Source: Alphaproteobacteria bacterium
GTDB lineage: Bacteria; Pseudomonadota; Alphaproteobacteria; Caulobacterales; Caulobacteraceae
Direction: 5' to 3'
Length of the DNA: 40,864 nt
NCBI GenBank assembly: GCA_003241825.1
Contig: QBLX01000012.1
Span: 1-40,864, forward strand
Position numbers and translations under genes: made by a program. Positions 1 to 8,224 of this stretch are shown here, piece by piece. Each line of letters starts with the position of its first letter. Position 1 is the stretch's first letter. The notes below the pieces were generated by a model that was given only the letters and a program-made list of their open reading frames with translations, had not been told where the DNA came from and searched no databases.

Positions 1-1
1 G

Positions 2-688
2 GAAACGGCCAGCCGGGTCGCCGCAGGCGCTGTTGCCCGGCGCATTCTCGGGGACAGCGTCACGATCCGTGCCGGTGTCGTCCAGCTGGGTCCACATCGT
101 CTTGCGCCCGATCAGGTGGATTTCAGCGCCACCTACGAAAACCCGTTGTTCGCTGCATCCATGACCGTTGTCCCTGCCTGGGAAGCCTATCTGGATGGTG
201 TCCGCAAGGCAGGATCCTCGATCGGTGCCGTAGTAGCCCTCGAGATCACCGGAGCACCAGTCGGCTGGGGCAGTCCCCTGTATGGCAAGCTGGATGCCGA
301 ACTCGCGGCAGCCCTGATGTCCATCAACGCCGTCAAGGGCGTCGAGATCGGTGCAGGATTTGCCTCGGCCGAGCTAACCGGCGAAGACAATGCCGACGAG
401 ATGCGCATGGGTCCCGACGGAGAGATCGTCTACGGGTCAAACCATGCCGGCGGTATCCTTGGGGGCATTTCAACCGGCCAGACGATCACGGCACGTCTCG
501 CCTTCAAGCCGACCTCGTCGATCCTGACACCCCGCCAGACCGTCACACGAGACGGGACCGATACCGACCTGCGGACAAAGGGCAGGCATGATCCCTGTGT
601 GGCGCTTCGAGGCGTCCCGGTCGTGGAAGCCATGGCCGCATGCGTGCTCGCCGATGCCATGCTTCGACACAGGGCCCAGACGGGCTGA
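2..688 (+). CDS. aroC: Chorismate synthase, C-terminal part (5' end outside window)
   Basis: The reading frame is open from base 2, so the gene starts before the window; the track ORF (116) only marks the first internal ATG. It converts 5-enolpyruvylshikimate-3-phosphate to chorismate, the last shared step of aromatic amino acid and folate synthesis, using reduced FMN. The visible 228 codons carry family motifs: [13 protein letters not shown] at the left edge, [23 protein letters not shown] and the [17 protein letters not shown] block near the C-terminus. The C-terminus looks complete and of normal length. pabB, another chorismate-linked gene, lies at 18.8 kb but is not in the same operon. 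No terminator is evident before the pirin gene 86 bp downstream. Confidence 0.96.
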   Translation, partial: ETASRVAAGAVARRILGDSVTIRAGVVQLGPHRLAPDQVDFSATYENPLFAASMTVVPAWEAYLDGVRKAGSSIGAVVALEITGAPVGWGSPLYGKLDAELAAALMSINAVKGVEIGAGFASAELTGEDNADEMRMGPDGEIVYGSNHAGGILGGISTGQTITARLAFKPTSSILTPRQTVTRDGTDTDLRTKGRHDPCVALRGVPVVEAMAACVLADAMLRHRAQTG

Positions 689-774
689 CCACCCCATTTC
701 GCCACCGGGACTGTTACCTATATAAGGCCTGAACCGGCGCAGCTTGCGTCTGGCCTGTATCGGGAGACCGCATC

Positions 775-1470
775 ATGATCGACGTCAGACCCTTTGCCAG
801 CCTCGGCGGCGCGGACCATGGCTGGCTGAAAGCTCGTCACCATTTCTCGTTCGCCAACTACCACGATCCTGCCCGCATGAGTTGGGGTCGCCTGCGGGTC
901 TGGAACGACGACGAGATCGCCGCAAGGTCGGGGTTTCCACCCCACCCTCACGCCGACATGGAAATCATCACCTATGTGCGGACGGGTGCCATCACGCATG
1001 AGGACTCCATGGGCAACAAGGGCCGCACAACGGCAGGCGATGTCCAGATCATGAGCGCCGGCACAGGCGTGCGGCATTCCGAGTTCAATCTGGAGGACGA
1101 AACCACGACCATTTTCCAGATCTGGATCGAAGCCGACCAGAGAGGCGTCAAGCCTGCCTGGGGGGCCAAGAGCTTTCCCAAGAGCGATCGAAGTGGCCAA
1201 TTCTCCATCCTGGCTTCCGGCGACACTGGCGATGACGCCCTGACGATCAATGCAGATGCGAGGGTTCTAGCAGCAACGCTTACAGCGGGAGACACTATCA
1301 CCTATCGGCTTGTTCACGGGCGGCGGGCATACCTCGTGCCGGCAGTTGGCAACGTCGAGGTGAACGGTGTCGCCCTGAATGCCCGTGACGGAGCCGCGAT
1401 AGCCGATGAAGCCGAGATCACCATCACGGCTCAAGCAGACGCTGAACTCGTCATGGTCGATAGCCTTTAA
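775..1470 (+). CDS. Pirin-family bicupin protein (quercetinase-like)
   Basis: A 231-residue cupin protein of the pirin/YhhW family. Members bind one Fe-like metal in the N-terminal cupin, and some cleave quercetin in vitro; the physiological substrate is unknown. The metal ligands are visible: HPHADME gives H57 and H59, and RHSEFN gives H101 and E103. The SFANYHDP and MSAGTGVRHSE blocks are diagnostic of the family. The C-terminal half (about 120-231) is the second, metal-free cupin. The ATG at 775 follows GGGAGACCGCATC, with a Shine-Dalgarno-like GGGAG about 8 nt upstream. The gene stands alone after aroC, and nothing in the context suggests a flavonoid pathway. Confidence 0.93.
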   Translation: MIDVRPFASLGGADHGWLKARHHFSFANYHDPARMSWGRLRVWNDDEIAARSGFPPHPHADMEIITYVRTGAITHEDSMGNKGRTTAGDVQIMSAGTGVRHSEFNLEDETTTIFQIWIEADQRGVKPAWGAKSFPKSDRSGQFSILASGDTGDDALTINADARVLAATLTAGDTITYRLVHGRRAYLVPAVGNVEVNGVALNARDGAAIADEAEITITAQADAELVMVDSL

Positions 1471-1490
1471 TCACCGCCAGGGCTCGGGGA

Positions 1491-1697
1491 ATGCTGGCAC
1501 CATGGATCGCATTCCCCGATATCGCTCGCCACTCGATCGGCTGGCGCTTGGGTGATGGTGCCGACTATCTGGATGAGTTTCACCGGATGCTTGATACCCT
1601 GTCGGCTCAGGACCGCTGTCGCTATGAGACAGATCATCCGGAACCCGGAGACTGGATCGGGTTGTACGCATTCCTGCGGGAACGTCCCTGGTCCTGA
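1491..1697 (+). CDS. Small hypothetical protein
   Basis: A 68-codon ORF 20 bp after the pirin gene on the same strand. I do not recognise a named family. The predicted protein is acidic and rich in aromatics (SIGWRLGDGADYLDEFHRML, GDWIGLYAFLRERPW), with a composition like a folded soluble domain rather than an antisense shadow. An AGGG lies about 10 nt before the ATG. Competing ORFs in the same stretch (1471-1706 minus, 1552-1776 plus) have low-complexity, shadow-like translations. It could be translationally linked to the pirin gene. Function unknown. Confidence 0.55.
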   Translation: MLAPWIAFPDIARHSIGWRLGDGADYLDEFHRMLDTLSAQDRCRYETDHPEPGDWIGLYAFLRERPWS

Positions 1698-1772
1698 AAC
1701 GGCCACTTCCGCCGTCGGTCAGGCGCTGTTCACCCTTTCAGTGGTATCGCGCACTATCGGGGAGACCAGACC

Positions 1773-2045
1773 ATGATCAGATCAATGCACCGGGCTGCAA
1801 CTGTCGCTATTCTGATTGCCAGCACCCTCATGCTTCAGGGGTGTCTCGTGGGAGCAGTCGTTGGTACCGCGGGCGCTGTTGTCGGGGGCACTGCCAAGGC
1901 GGCAGGAGCGGTGGTCGGAGCCGGCGTCGATGCCGTCACGACCTCCGATGCCGAGACCCGGGCCCGGGCCGAGCGCCAGCAACGAGACTATGAGCGTGAG
2001 CAGCGTCGATGCGAGCAACGCCAGCGTCAGGGCAAACGCTGCTGA
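1773..2045 (+). CDS. Small lipoprotein with glycine-zipper-like segment and basic tail
   Basis: A 90-residue protein with a type II signal peptide: a basic start (MIRSMHR), a hydrophobic core and the lipobox LQGC. The mature part begins with a Gly/Ala/Val-rich stretch (GAVVGTAGAVVGG...) of glycine-zipper type, often seen in outer-membrane-associated lipoproteins. It ends in a charged, predicted coiled segment rich in R, E and Q with two Cys. GGGGAGACC lies upstream of the ATG. It is convergent with queD, with only 3 bp between the stop codons. Likely an envelope lipoprotein; specific role unknown. Confidence 0.8.
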   Translation: MIRSMHRAATVAILIASTLMLQGCLVGAVVGTAGAVVGGTAKAAGAVVGAGVDAVTTSDAETRARAERQQRDYEREQRRCEQRQRQGKRC

Positions 2046-2048
2046 GGC

Positions 2049-2414
2049 CTAGAGCGTCAGCGTGCATTTCTCGTGGATCGTCGGACGCGCCACAGTGATC
2101 CGGCACAGTCCCGGCCAGTCAGGCTGAAGCGTCTTCACAAACCAGAGACACAGGTGTTCCAGGGTGGGCAGTTCGAGGCCTGGATGGTCGTTCAGAAGAC
2201 CATGATCCAGGGTCTCCGCTGCGGCCCTCAAGGCCCGGTCAAGAGCGCCGAGATCGGCGACCCAGCCATGGCCGTCCAGCGTGGTTCCGCGAATGGTCGC
2301 CTCCACCTGGAACGAGTGGCCATGCATCCGGCGATAGGGGCTGCCGTCCGGCTCGTTGGGGAAGTGGTGGGCTGCGTCGAACGTCGCAGCCTTTGTGATC
2401 TCGAACTGGTTCAT
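2049..2414 (-). CDS. queD: QueD-like 6-carboxytetrahydropterin synthase family protein
   Basis: This is a 121-residue PTPS/QueD-fold protein, the second step of preQ0 synthesis (7,8-dihydroneopterin triphosphate to 6-carboxy-tetrahydropterin). The zinc-binding histidines are visible (FDAAHHF and MHGHSF), as is the catalytic Asp-His pair (LDHGLLND). The nucleophilic Cys of the usual CxxxHGH motif is absent (YRRMHGH), and the C-terminal Glu that anchors the pterin is not at its usual place. The ATG at 2414 lies one base after the queE stop; the track start at 2429 is an upstream TTG inside queE. It is the last gene of queC-queE-queD, which supports a preQ0 role despite the altered motif. Confidence 0.85.
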   Translation of the reverse strand: MNQFEITKAATFDAAHHFPNEPDGSPYRRMHGHSFQVEATIRGTTLDGHGWVADLGALDRALRAAAETLDHGLLNDHPGLELPTLEHLCLWFVKTLQPDWPGLCRITVARPTIHEKCTLTL

Positions 2415-2415
2415 A

Positions 2416-3051
2416 CTAACGCACGCCAATGTATTTGTGGGTTTGAACGCTGAGCCGCCACTTCGGATGCGTCAGGCAGTATTCGAGCGCCGCTGCCGTG
2501 TTCTCAGCCTGAAGAGGCCCGTCCATGGGCTGCAGCCAGAACCGCTCGAAGTCCAGGCTCTCGAAACGGTCAGGCATGGCCGCCGTTTGCGGGAACACCA
2601 GTTTCAGCTCAGCCCCCGACGTTTGAACAACCGGCGCAGCCGCCTTTGGGCTCACGCAGATCCAGTCGACGCCTGCAGGAACCGCAAGCGTGCCGTTGGT
2701 CTCTACCGCAATGAAGAACTGGCGCGCGTGCAGGGCATCGACCAGCTCTGCATCCAGCTGCAGAAGCGGCTCTCCACCGGTGCAAACCACTAGTCGCGGA
2801 TCACCTTCCCGGCCTCGCCAGAGCCCTGCCACGTGATCCGCCAATTCGTCTGCTGTGGCGAACTTGCCGCCACCATCCCCGTCGATGCCCACGAAGTGAG
2901 TATCGCAGAATGAACAGATGGCTGTCGCCCGATCCTGCTCTCGCCCGCTCCAAAGGTTACAGCCGGAAAACCGCAGAAACACGGCGGGCCGCCCCGCCTG
3001 GCCGCCCTCGCCCTGCACCGTCAGAAAGACTTCCTTGGCCGAATAGGTCAT
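2416..3051 (-). CDS. queE: 7-carboxy-7-deazaguanine synthase (radical SAM)
   Basis: A 211-residue radical SAM enzyme that contracts the ring of 6-carboxy-tetrahydropterin to 7-carboxy-7-deazaguanine. The N-terminus has the substrate-binding VQGEG motif and the [15 protein letters not shown] block. The [4Fe-4S] cysteines are C31, C46 and C49, spaced CX14CX2C rather than the canonical CX3CX2C; this extended loop is known from the Burkholderia-type QueE subclass. TGGEPLLQ and VETNGT are also conserved. The ATG at 3051 overlaps the queC stop by 4 bp (ATGA), so I prefer it to the track start at 3102. Confidence 0.94.
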   Translation of the reverse strand: MTYSAKEVFLTVQGEGGQAGRPAVFLRFSGCNLWSGREQDRATAICSFCDTHFVGIDGDGGGKFATADELADHVAGLWRGREGDPRLVVCTGGEPLLQLDAELVDALHARQFFIAVETNGTLAVPAGVDWICVSPKAAAPVVQTSGAELKLVFPQTAAMPDRFESLDFERFWLQPMDGPLQAENTAAALEYCLTHPKWRLSVQTHKYIGVR

Positions 3052-3764
3052 GCACCGGCCCATTCTTCGTGGCCTGCCGCTCTCAGCTCGCACGCCGGGC
3101 AAACCCCGCAGCCATGCCCCCAGGAATGCAGGATGTCTCGTTCGCCGAGATAGCAGGTATGGCTCTCCTCGACGATGACTGCCACGAGCCCTGCCCCGCC
3201 GAGCTGATCAGCCAGCGACCAGGTCTGCGCCTTCGTCAACCACATCAGCGGGGTCTCGATAGGCATCGATTTTCCCAGTCCCAGGCACAGTGCCGTCTGC
3301 ATCGCATCGATCGTCTCGCGCCGGCAGTCGGGGTATCCAGAGAAATCCGTTTCGCACATGCCGCCGACGAGAACGTCGAGTGCGCGACGATCAGCCAAAG
3401 CAGAAGCGACCGTGAGAAATACAAGATTCCGCCCGGGTACAAACGTCGTCGGCAGACCCCGCGGATCGATCTCGATGGCGCGGTCTGTTGTCATTGCCGT
3501 TTGGCCGATCGCACCAAAGCCGGCCAGGTCGATCACGTGGTCTGGTCCCAGCCGGTCAGCCAGTTCCGGAAAGACTTTCAGAATGCCGGCCCTCACCCTG
3601 AGGCGGGCGGCGAGTTCAACCGAATGACGCTGACCGTAGTCGAAGCCGACGGTCTCCACCCTTAAGTACCGTTTCAGGGCCCAGGCCAGACAGGTCGCAC
3701 TGTCTTGCCCGCCGGAAAACAGGACGAGGGCACTGGCTGTAGAAGAAGGTTGAGGATCGCTCAT
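3048..3764 (-). CDS. queC: 7-cyano-7-deazaguanine (preQ0) synthase
   Basis: A 238-residue ATP-dependent enzyme that turns 7-carboxy-7-deazaguanine and ammonia into preQ0. The PP-loop SGGQDSAT is at residues 17-24, and [11 protein letters not shown] and VPGRNLVFL follow as in the family. The C-terminal zinc cysteines are about C204, C219, C222 and C225 (CGVCPAC). I chose the ATG at 3764 because QueC proteins usually have only a short leader before the PP-loop; the upstream in-frame ATG at 3800 is possible. It is the first gene of queC-queE-queD and diverges from the hybrid kinase across about 200 bp. I saw no preQ1 riboswitch in that gap, but short riboswitches are hard to exclude by eye. Confidence 0.94.
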   Translation of the reverse strand: MSDPQPSSTASALVLFSGGQDSATCLAWALKRYLRVETVGFDYGQRHSVELAARLRVRAGILKVFPELADRLGPDHVIDLAGFGAIGQTAMTTDRAIEIDPRGLPTTFVPGRNLVFLTVASALADRRALDVLVGGMCETDFSGYPDCRRETIDAMQTALCLGLGKSMPIETPLMWLTKAQTWSLADQLGGAGLVAVIVEESHTCYLGERDILHSWGHGCGVCPACELRAAGHEEWAGA

Positions 3765-3968
3765 GACAAGTCTGCGGTCAGCCAACCGGGCCGCGCGCAT
3801 TGGGGTCGCTTTCGCAAAGAAGGGTGCTTTCGTGCATCCGCATACACCAGCAGACTTTCAGATGCAAAAGCTCGGCCGAAACTCAGGGTTTTAAAGAACG
3901 GTCGAGCTTAACGCTTCTGCAAATGGTTACCCGTAGTTTTTGCTTAACAGCACGGAGCTTCGGCCAGT

Positions 3969-5585
3969 ATGCCGACGATCGAGACACTGACCGAACGCGC
4001 CGATCCGGTGTCGCCAAAAACGCCTGCCAGTGCGGTGTTCTCGCGATTTCAGACTGAGCCCAATACGCTGGTGATACCGGTGGTTGAGAACGGTCGTCCG
4101 GTCGGACTGGTCGAGCGCAATGCCTTCCTGCTCAAGATCGCAGGTCCCTTTGGTCATGCCCTCTATGCCAGCCGGCCCGTCGCCAATATCATGGACGACG
4201 AGCCCGCTGTGGTCGAGGCTGGCATCGGCATCGATACATTCTGCGACATCCTGCTGAAAAGCGGGCCCGGGGCCTTGATGCGCGGGTTTATCGTCACCCG
4301 GGCTGGCCGGTACCAGGGCGTCGGCACGGCGATCACTTTGCTGAGAGCCGTCAATGACCAGCAGCGCACCCAAAACCTTGAGCTGGCTGAACAGGCCCGC
4401 GCTCTAAGCGACTCGCGGCACCAGACGCTTGCTGCCGCAAGAGCCAAGAGTCAGTTCCTGTCGATCATGAGTCATGAACTCCGGACGCCCATGAATGGTG
4501 TTCTGGCCGTAGCCGAACTCCTCCGCCGTCAACCGCTGAATGACACAGCGCAGGCCCATATCCAGACCATTGTCGACTCCTCCGAGACCCTGATCCGCAT
4601 TCTGCAGGACGCGCTTGATCTGTCCCGCGCCGAAGCTGGCGAACTGGAGCTGACCCTCGCCCCAACCCACCTGCGGGCGCTGATGGATGACATCGAGTCC
4701 CTCTGGGCACCACGGGCCTCTCAGGACGGCATCACACTGCTCGTTGGATATGACGGCGACACAGAATTGGTCGGCAACATCGATGCCACTCGCCTGAAGC
4801 AGGTCTTCAACAATCTGATCGGCAACGCGCTCAAATTTGCTCGTGACGGGATGGTCGAAGCCAGAATGAAGGCCTGGATCGACGCTGGCGAGATCCGGAT
4901 GGAGGCGCGTGTCCGCGACAACGGTCCTGGCATCGAACCCGGGCGCGTCGACGAAATTTTCGAGCCCTTTGTCCACGGTTCAGGACCAGACGGCGCGGGT
5001 CTTGGACTTTCGATCTGTCGTCATATGGTCGGCCGCATGGGTGGACGGATCTGGGCCGAGAACAATGCTGGCCACGGGGCCACTTTCGCGTTTGATATCC
5101 GAAGCCCCATTTGCGCCGCGCCTGGCGAGACCCGGGCCAGTGTGTCGACGCTCGCCGACCTGGAACTGCAATCCAGTGCCCACATTCTGATCGTCGACGA
5201 CAACGCCACCAATCGCGTCGTGGCCCAGGCGCTTTGCGAGATGTTCGGCTGCACTTCGGAAACATCCGAGGACGGTATCGAGGCCGTCCAGGCCGTCCAG
5301 GATCGCCCGTTCGATCTGATTCTCATGGACATCAAGATGCCGCGCATGGACGGCATCCAGGCGACCCTGGCCATCCGGGCTCTTGACGGGCCCGCCAGTC
5401 GCATTCCGATCGTTGCACTCACGGCCAACGCCGATCCCGACGATGCGCGGCACTATAAATCACTGGGCATGGTTGCGGTGGTCGAGAAACCGATCAAACC
5501 CGAGCGTTTGCGAATTGCCATGAACCTTGCGTTGGCAAAGAGGCCCGAGGACGAAGGTTCGAGGGCGGGTGTTCGGGCGGCCTGA
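3969..5585 (+). CDS. Cytosolic CBS-domain hybrid histidine kinase/response regulator
   Basis: A 538-residue signalling protein with no transmembrane segment. Residues about 20-130 resemble a pair of CBS repeats (IPVVENGRPVGLVER, FIVTRAGRYQGVGT), followed by a short coiled coil. The kinase core shows the H-box MSHELRTPMNG (H169), N-box NLIGNALKF (N286), G1 RDNGPGI and G2 GAGLGLSI. The C-terminal receiver has acidic D410/D411, phospho-acceptor D454 in LMDIKMP, T485 and K507. It should autophosphorylate H169 and pass phosphate to its own receiver, then to an unseen phosphotransferase. CBS domains commonly bind adenine nucleotides, so the signal may be nucleotide state (inference). No cognate regulator is adjacent. 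It is convergent with the exonuclease gene, 4 bp apart. Confidence 0.9.
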   Translation: MPTIETLTERADPVSPKTPASAVFSRFQTEPNTLVIPVVENGRPVGLVERNAFLLKIAGPFGHALYASRPVANIMDDEPAVVEAGIGIDTFCDILLKSGPGALMRGFIVTRAGRYQGVGTAITLLRAVNDQQRTQNLELAEQARALSDSRHQTLAAARAKSQFLSIMSHELRTPMNGVLAVAELLRRQPLNDTAQAHIQTIVDSSETLIRILQDALDLSRAEAGELELTLAPTHLRALMDDIESLWAPRASQDGITLLVGYDGDTELVGNIDATRLKQVFNNLIGNALKFARDGMVEARMKAWIDAGEIRMEARVRDNGPGIEPGRVDEIFEPFVHGSGPDGAGLGLSICRHMVGRMGGRIWAENNAGHGATFAFDIRSPICAAPGETRASVSTLADLELQSSAHILIVDDNATNRVVAQALCEMFGCTSETSEDGIEAVQAVQDRPFDLILMDIKMPRMDGIQATLAIRALDGPASRIPIVALTANADPDDARHYKSLGMVAVVEKPIKPERLRIAMNLALAKRPEDEGSRAGVRAA

Positions 5586-5589
5586 GGCT

Positions 5590-6621
5590 TCAGTCCGACC
5601 GGTCTGTCGTTGTGTCTTCGTCTTCTTCGTCATAGCCGACCAGACGCAGAGCCCGCGCCTTCATTCCATTGATCTCGGCCCACCGCAGGAGGCCTTCCTC
5701 GCGGCCGTGGGTGATCCAGATCTCGTCCGGTTTCAGGTCGTTGAAAGTGTCGGTAAGTTCACCCCAGTCGGCATGATCCGAGATCACCAGCGGCAATTCC
5801 ACGCCCCTCTGCCGCGCCCTGGCCTTCACCAGCATCCAGCCGGAGGCAAAGGCCGTCACGGGATCAGCGAAGCGCCGGGCCCAGCGGTCCTGGATGGCGG
5901 ATGGCGGACCGATAGCGATATCGCCACCCAGAGCGTCCTTCTTGAGCCCGGTCGCGGGAAGGATCGTGCCCAGATCAACTCCTTGATGCTCATACAGCCG
6001 GTTCAGCCGCTCGAGCGCTCCATGAACATAGATTGGACGCTCCCAACCCGCCTCGCGGAGCAGGCGGATGACCCGTTGAGCCTTGCCCAGGGCATAGGCG
6101 CCGACAAGATGCGCACGGTCAGGAAACTGCCTTAGTGACTGCACGAGACGGCCGATCTCCTCCGCGTCCGGGGGATGGGTGAAGACCGGAAGGCCGAACG
6201 TCGCCTCGGAAATGAACACATGGCACGGCACGGGCTCGAACGCGGTGCAGGTAGGATCCCGGCGGCGCTTGTAGTCGCCTGACACCACCATGGTCAGCCC
6301 CTGATGCCGGATGATGGCCTGGGCCGAGCCGAGCACATGACCTGCCGGGGCCATGCCGATCTCGACGCCATTATGGGTCGTCCAGCCCCCGTATTCGAGC
6401 GGTTGTCCAAGGTTGGTGAACCCCTGGCCATAGCGTTCTGCCATGATCGCCAGAGTCTGGGACGTCGCCAGAACCGCGTCGTGCCCGGATCGGGCATGGT
6501 CCGAATGCCCGTGAGTGATCACTGCCCTGGCCACAGGCCGCACGGGATCGATGTAGAAGTCGCCCGGCGGGCAATACAGTCCTGCCGGGGTCGGCCTCAG
6601 CAGGTCTTCAGGACGGATCAT
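5590..6621 (-). CDS. Ligase-associated DNA exonuclease (metallo-beta-lactamase fold)
   Basis: A 343-residue protein of the metallo-beta-lactamase/beta-CASP exonuclease family that normally sits with an ATP-dependent DNA ligase and an Lhr-like helicase in a predicted DNA-repair module. Metal ligands are in THGHSDHA (about residues 36-43); AGHVLGSAQ, SGDYKRRRD and the C-terminal ISDHADW and ITHGREEG follow the family. The DPTCTAFEP and EATFGLP segments are also typical. The start MIRPEDLL at 6621 fits the family better than the track start at 6657. Neither the ligase nor the helicase is in the window, so the gene is isolated from its usual partners here. Confidence 0.9.
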   Translation of the reverse strand: MIRPEDLLRPTPAGLYCPPGDFYIDPVRPVARAVITHGHSDHARSGHDAVLATSQTLAIMAERYGQGFTNLGQPLEYGGWTTHNGVEIGMAPAGHVLGSAQAIIRHQGLTMVVSGDYKRRRDPTCTAFEPVPCHVFISEATFGLPVFTHPPDAEEIGRLVQSLRQFPDRAHLVGAYALGKAQRVIRLLREAGWERPIYVHGALERLNRLYEHQGVDLGTILPATGLKKDALGGDIAIGPPSAIQDRWARRFADPVTAFASGWMLVKARARQRGVELPLVISDHADWGELTDTFNDLKPDEIWITHGREEGLLRWAEINGMKARALRLVGYDEEDEDTTTDRSD

Positions 6622-6756
6622 ACGGAGACTATGGCGGATGTAGGCATGCGCACACAACGCGCTCGACGCCTGACGGTGGCAAAGCCATCAACGCGCAGAT
6701 ACAGCATCCCTCACCCAGTCGTATCAAACCCAGCCGACCAGTCGCCGGAACCCAAG

Positions 6757-7215
6757 ATGTCCGACCCCTTCCTCGACCAGATCATGCCGCAACTGGCGAG
6801 TGGTGCGGCACACACTCACGCGCTTGGCTTTGCGTACGAGGGCTACGAGGGCGACCGAGTGCGCATCCGCGTCCCCTGGCGTGAGGATCTGGTCGGTGAT
6901 CCGGACACAGGCGTTCTGTCCGGTGGACTGGTCACCACGGCACTGGACCATGTCGGAGGGCTCGCCATCTGGCTCGCGCTTGGCACATTCCGCCCGATCG
7001 CAACACTTGATCTGCGCGTGGACTATATGCGCGCCAGTGTCCGGGGACTCGACCTGATGACCGAAGCACGCTGCTACCGCCTGACGCGATCCGTCGGTTT
7101 CGTCAGGGCGTGGGCCTTCGAGGACCGGATCGATGATCCGATTGCCGCCGCACAGAGTGTCTACATGATTACGGACGAGGCAGCGCGCGCTGCCGGACTG
7201 GAGGCGAACGCATGA
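6757..7215 (+). CDS. PaaI-family hotdog thioesterase (first of a pair)
   Basis: A 152-residue single hotdog-fold protein of the PaaI/4HBT acyl-CoA thioesterase superfamily. The active-site helix region reads SGGLVTTALDHVGGLA, with the family's Gly-rich turn and an Asp where many members have Asp or Glu. The strand TLDLRVDYMRA is the usual PaaI block. I start at ATG 6757; the ORF is open much further upstream (6304) but that part is antisense to the exonuclease gene. The 3' end overlaps the next gene by 4 bp (ATGA), so the two are co-translated. Substrate unknown. Confidence 0.88.
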   Translation: MSDPFLDQIMPQLASGAAHTHALGFAYEGYEGDRVRIRVPWREDLVGDPDTGVLSGGLVTTALDHVGGLAIWLALGTFRPIATLDLRVDYMRASVRGLDLMTEARCYRLTRSVGFVRAWAFEDRIDDPIAAAQSVYMITDEAARAAGLEANA

Positions 7216-7604
7216 CAGATGCCTTGCTTGACCGCCTGCCCTACGCCCGATTCCTTGGCTTGCAGACTGTGATGGAAGATGAGGCCCTGACAGTGGTCAT
7301 GCCCTTTGCCGATCGCCTGATCGGCAATCCGATGCTCCCTGCCCTGCATGGCGGATCGACGGCCGCCCTCCTCGAAATGACGGCCATCGCCCAGGTGGCG
7401 CTCAGTTATCCACGGCTGCGACTGCCGCGCCCGATCAATGTGACCGTCGCTTATCTGAGGTCCGGACGACCCGTCGATGTCCATGCCCGCGCCAGCATCT
7501 CCCGCGCCGGGCGACGCGTGGCGCATGTCATGGCGGAAGCCTGGCAGGACGACAGCGGCCAGCCTATCGCCAGCCTCACCGCGCACTTTCTACTCGCTGA
7601 CTGA
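7212..7604 (+). CDS. PaaI-family hotdog thioesterase (second of a pair)
   Basis: A 130-residue hotdog protein, homologous in layout to the preceding gene: HGGSTAALLEMTA replaces SGGLVTTALDHVG, and PINVTVAYLRSGRP matches the RVDYMRA strand. The catalytic acidic position is Glu here and Asp in the partner. The ATG at 7212 lies in an ATGA overlap with the upstream gene. Hotdog proteins act as dimers or tetramers, so the pair may form a hetero-oligomer (inference). Likely an acyl- or aryl-CoA thioesterase of unknown substrate. Confidence 0.88.
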   Translation: MTDALLDRLPYARFLGLQTVMEDEALTVVMPFADRLIGNPMLPALHGGSTAALLEMTAIAQVALSYPRLRLPRPINVTVAYLRSGRPVDVHARASISRAGRRVAHVMAEAWQDDSGQPIASLTAHFLLAD

Positions 7605-7798
7605 ACCTAGCGGTCTGGCTTCGCGCAGGAGCGACGCATGCCCTGCGGCCCACGGGCCATGCCTGGCGGCCGAAACGCGTCGTCGCCCTCCCGATGAAAG
7701 CAACGTTCATCACCGTCGAGTATGGTAAAGAAATTCCTACCCAAGGTTATCCATTCGTGTTAAACCTTTCTTCATTATCAATCCGAGGAGGGCTTTTC

Positions 7799-8137
7799 GT
7801 GGATAGGACTGAAGTTATCGCCAGCGTCGCTGGTGACCTGCTGGCAACTGAGATGGCCGTCGACGCGGCCATCGCCCGTGCGACCACCCTGGTTCAGGCC
7901 ATGATCGGTGCACGCTCGGCCCTCAGCCTTTCTCCAGTGGCTGGCGCGGACTCGCAGACCAAGGCCATGGAAGCGATCGCGGCGCTCGCGGTCGCGCGTG
8001 AGGCAATGGTGGCCTGCCACACCGAACTGAACAAGGATCACCGTCGCCTCGGTTACGGCACCTATGCCATCGGACCGCTGAACAAGCCGGATAACCCAGA
8101 TGAGCCTTGGTGGCCGAAGCGCCAAGTCGCAGCCTGA
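7799..8137 (+). CDS. Hypothetical protein, GTG start
   Basis: A 112-residue protein that I do not recognise. The track starts it at ATG 7694, but a strong Shine-Dalgarno GAGGAGGG lies 8 nt before an in-frame GTG at 7799, so the real start is almost certainly there. The first 80 residues are Ala-rich and helical (MAVDAAIARATTLVQAMIGARSAL). The tail is different in character, with several Pro and Trp (LNKPDNPDEPWWPKRQ). No signal peptide or membrane segment is seen. The 60 bp upstream is AT-rich and probably carries the promoter. Codon use is a little less GC-rich than in neighbouring genes. Confidence 0.72.
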   Translation: MDRTEVIASVAGDLLATEMAVDAAIARATTLVQAMIGARSALSLSPVAGADSQTKAMEAIAALAVAREAMVACHTELNKDHRRLGYGTYAIGPLNKPDNPDEPWWPKRQVAA

Positions 8138-8189
8138 ATTCGAAGTAATGTTTGTTTAGGTCGTTTCGACTTATCCAGACTCACGACAT

Positions 8190-8223
8190 AATAGCCCTCG
8201 TGTCATGTGACATGAGGGCTATT
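8190..8223 (+). other. Strong inverted repeat/hairpin covering a ribosome binding site
   Basis: AATAGCCCTC pairs with GAGGGCTATT, extended inward by one G-T pair and by TGTCA/TGACA, giving a 16-pair stem with almost no loop. It lies between the gene ending at 8137 and the GTG at 8225. The right arm contains GAGG, the only plausible Shine-Dalgarno for the 8225 gene, so a folded RNA would hide it. It could instead be a terminator for the upstream gene, but only a short ATTT follows the stem. As DNA it could also be an operator. Confidence 0.75.
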
Positions 8224-8224
8224 T

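Noticed and set aside
3906-3948. Two GCTTAAC repeats 36 bp apart between queC and the hybrid kinase, considered as CtrA sites
   Set aside because: CtrA sites need TTAA-N7-TTAA or a TTAACCAT-like half-site; neither spacing nor sequence fits.
7694-7798. ATG 7694 as start of the 7799 gene
   Set aside because: The region is AT-rich and promoter-like, and a near-perfect GAGGAG sits 8 nt before the in-frame GTG 7799.
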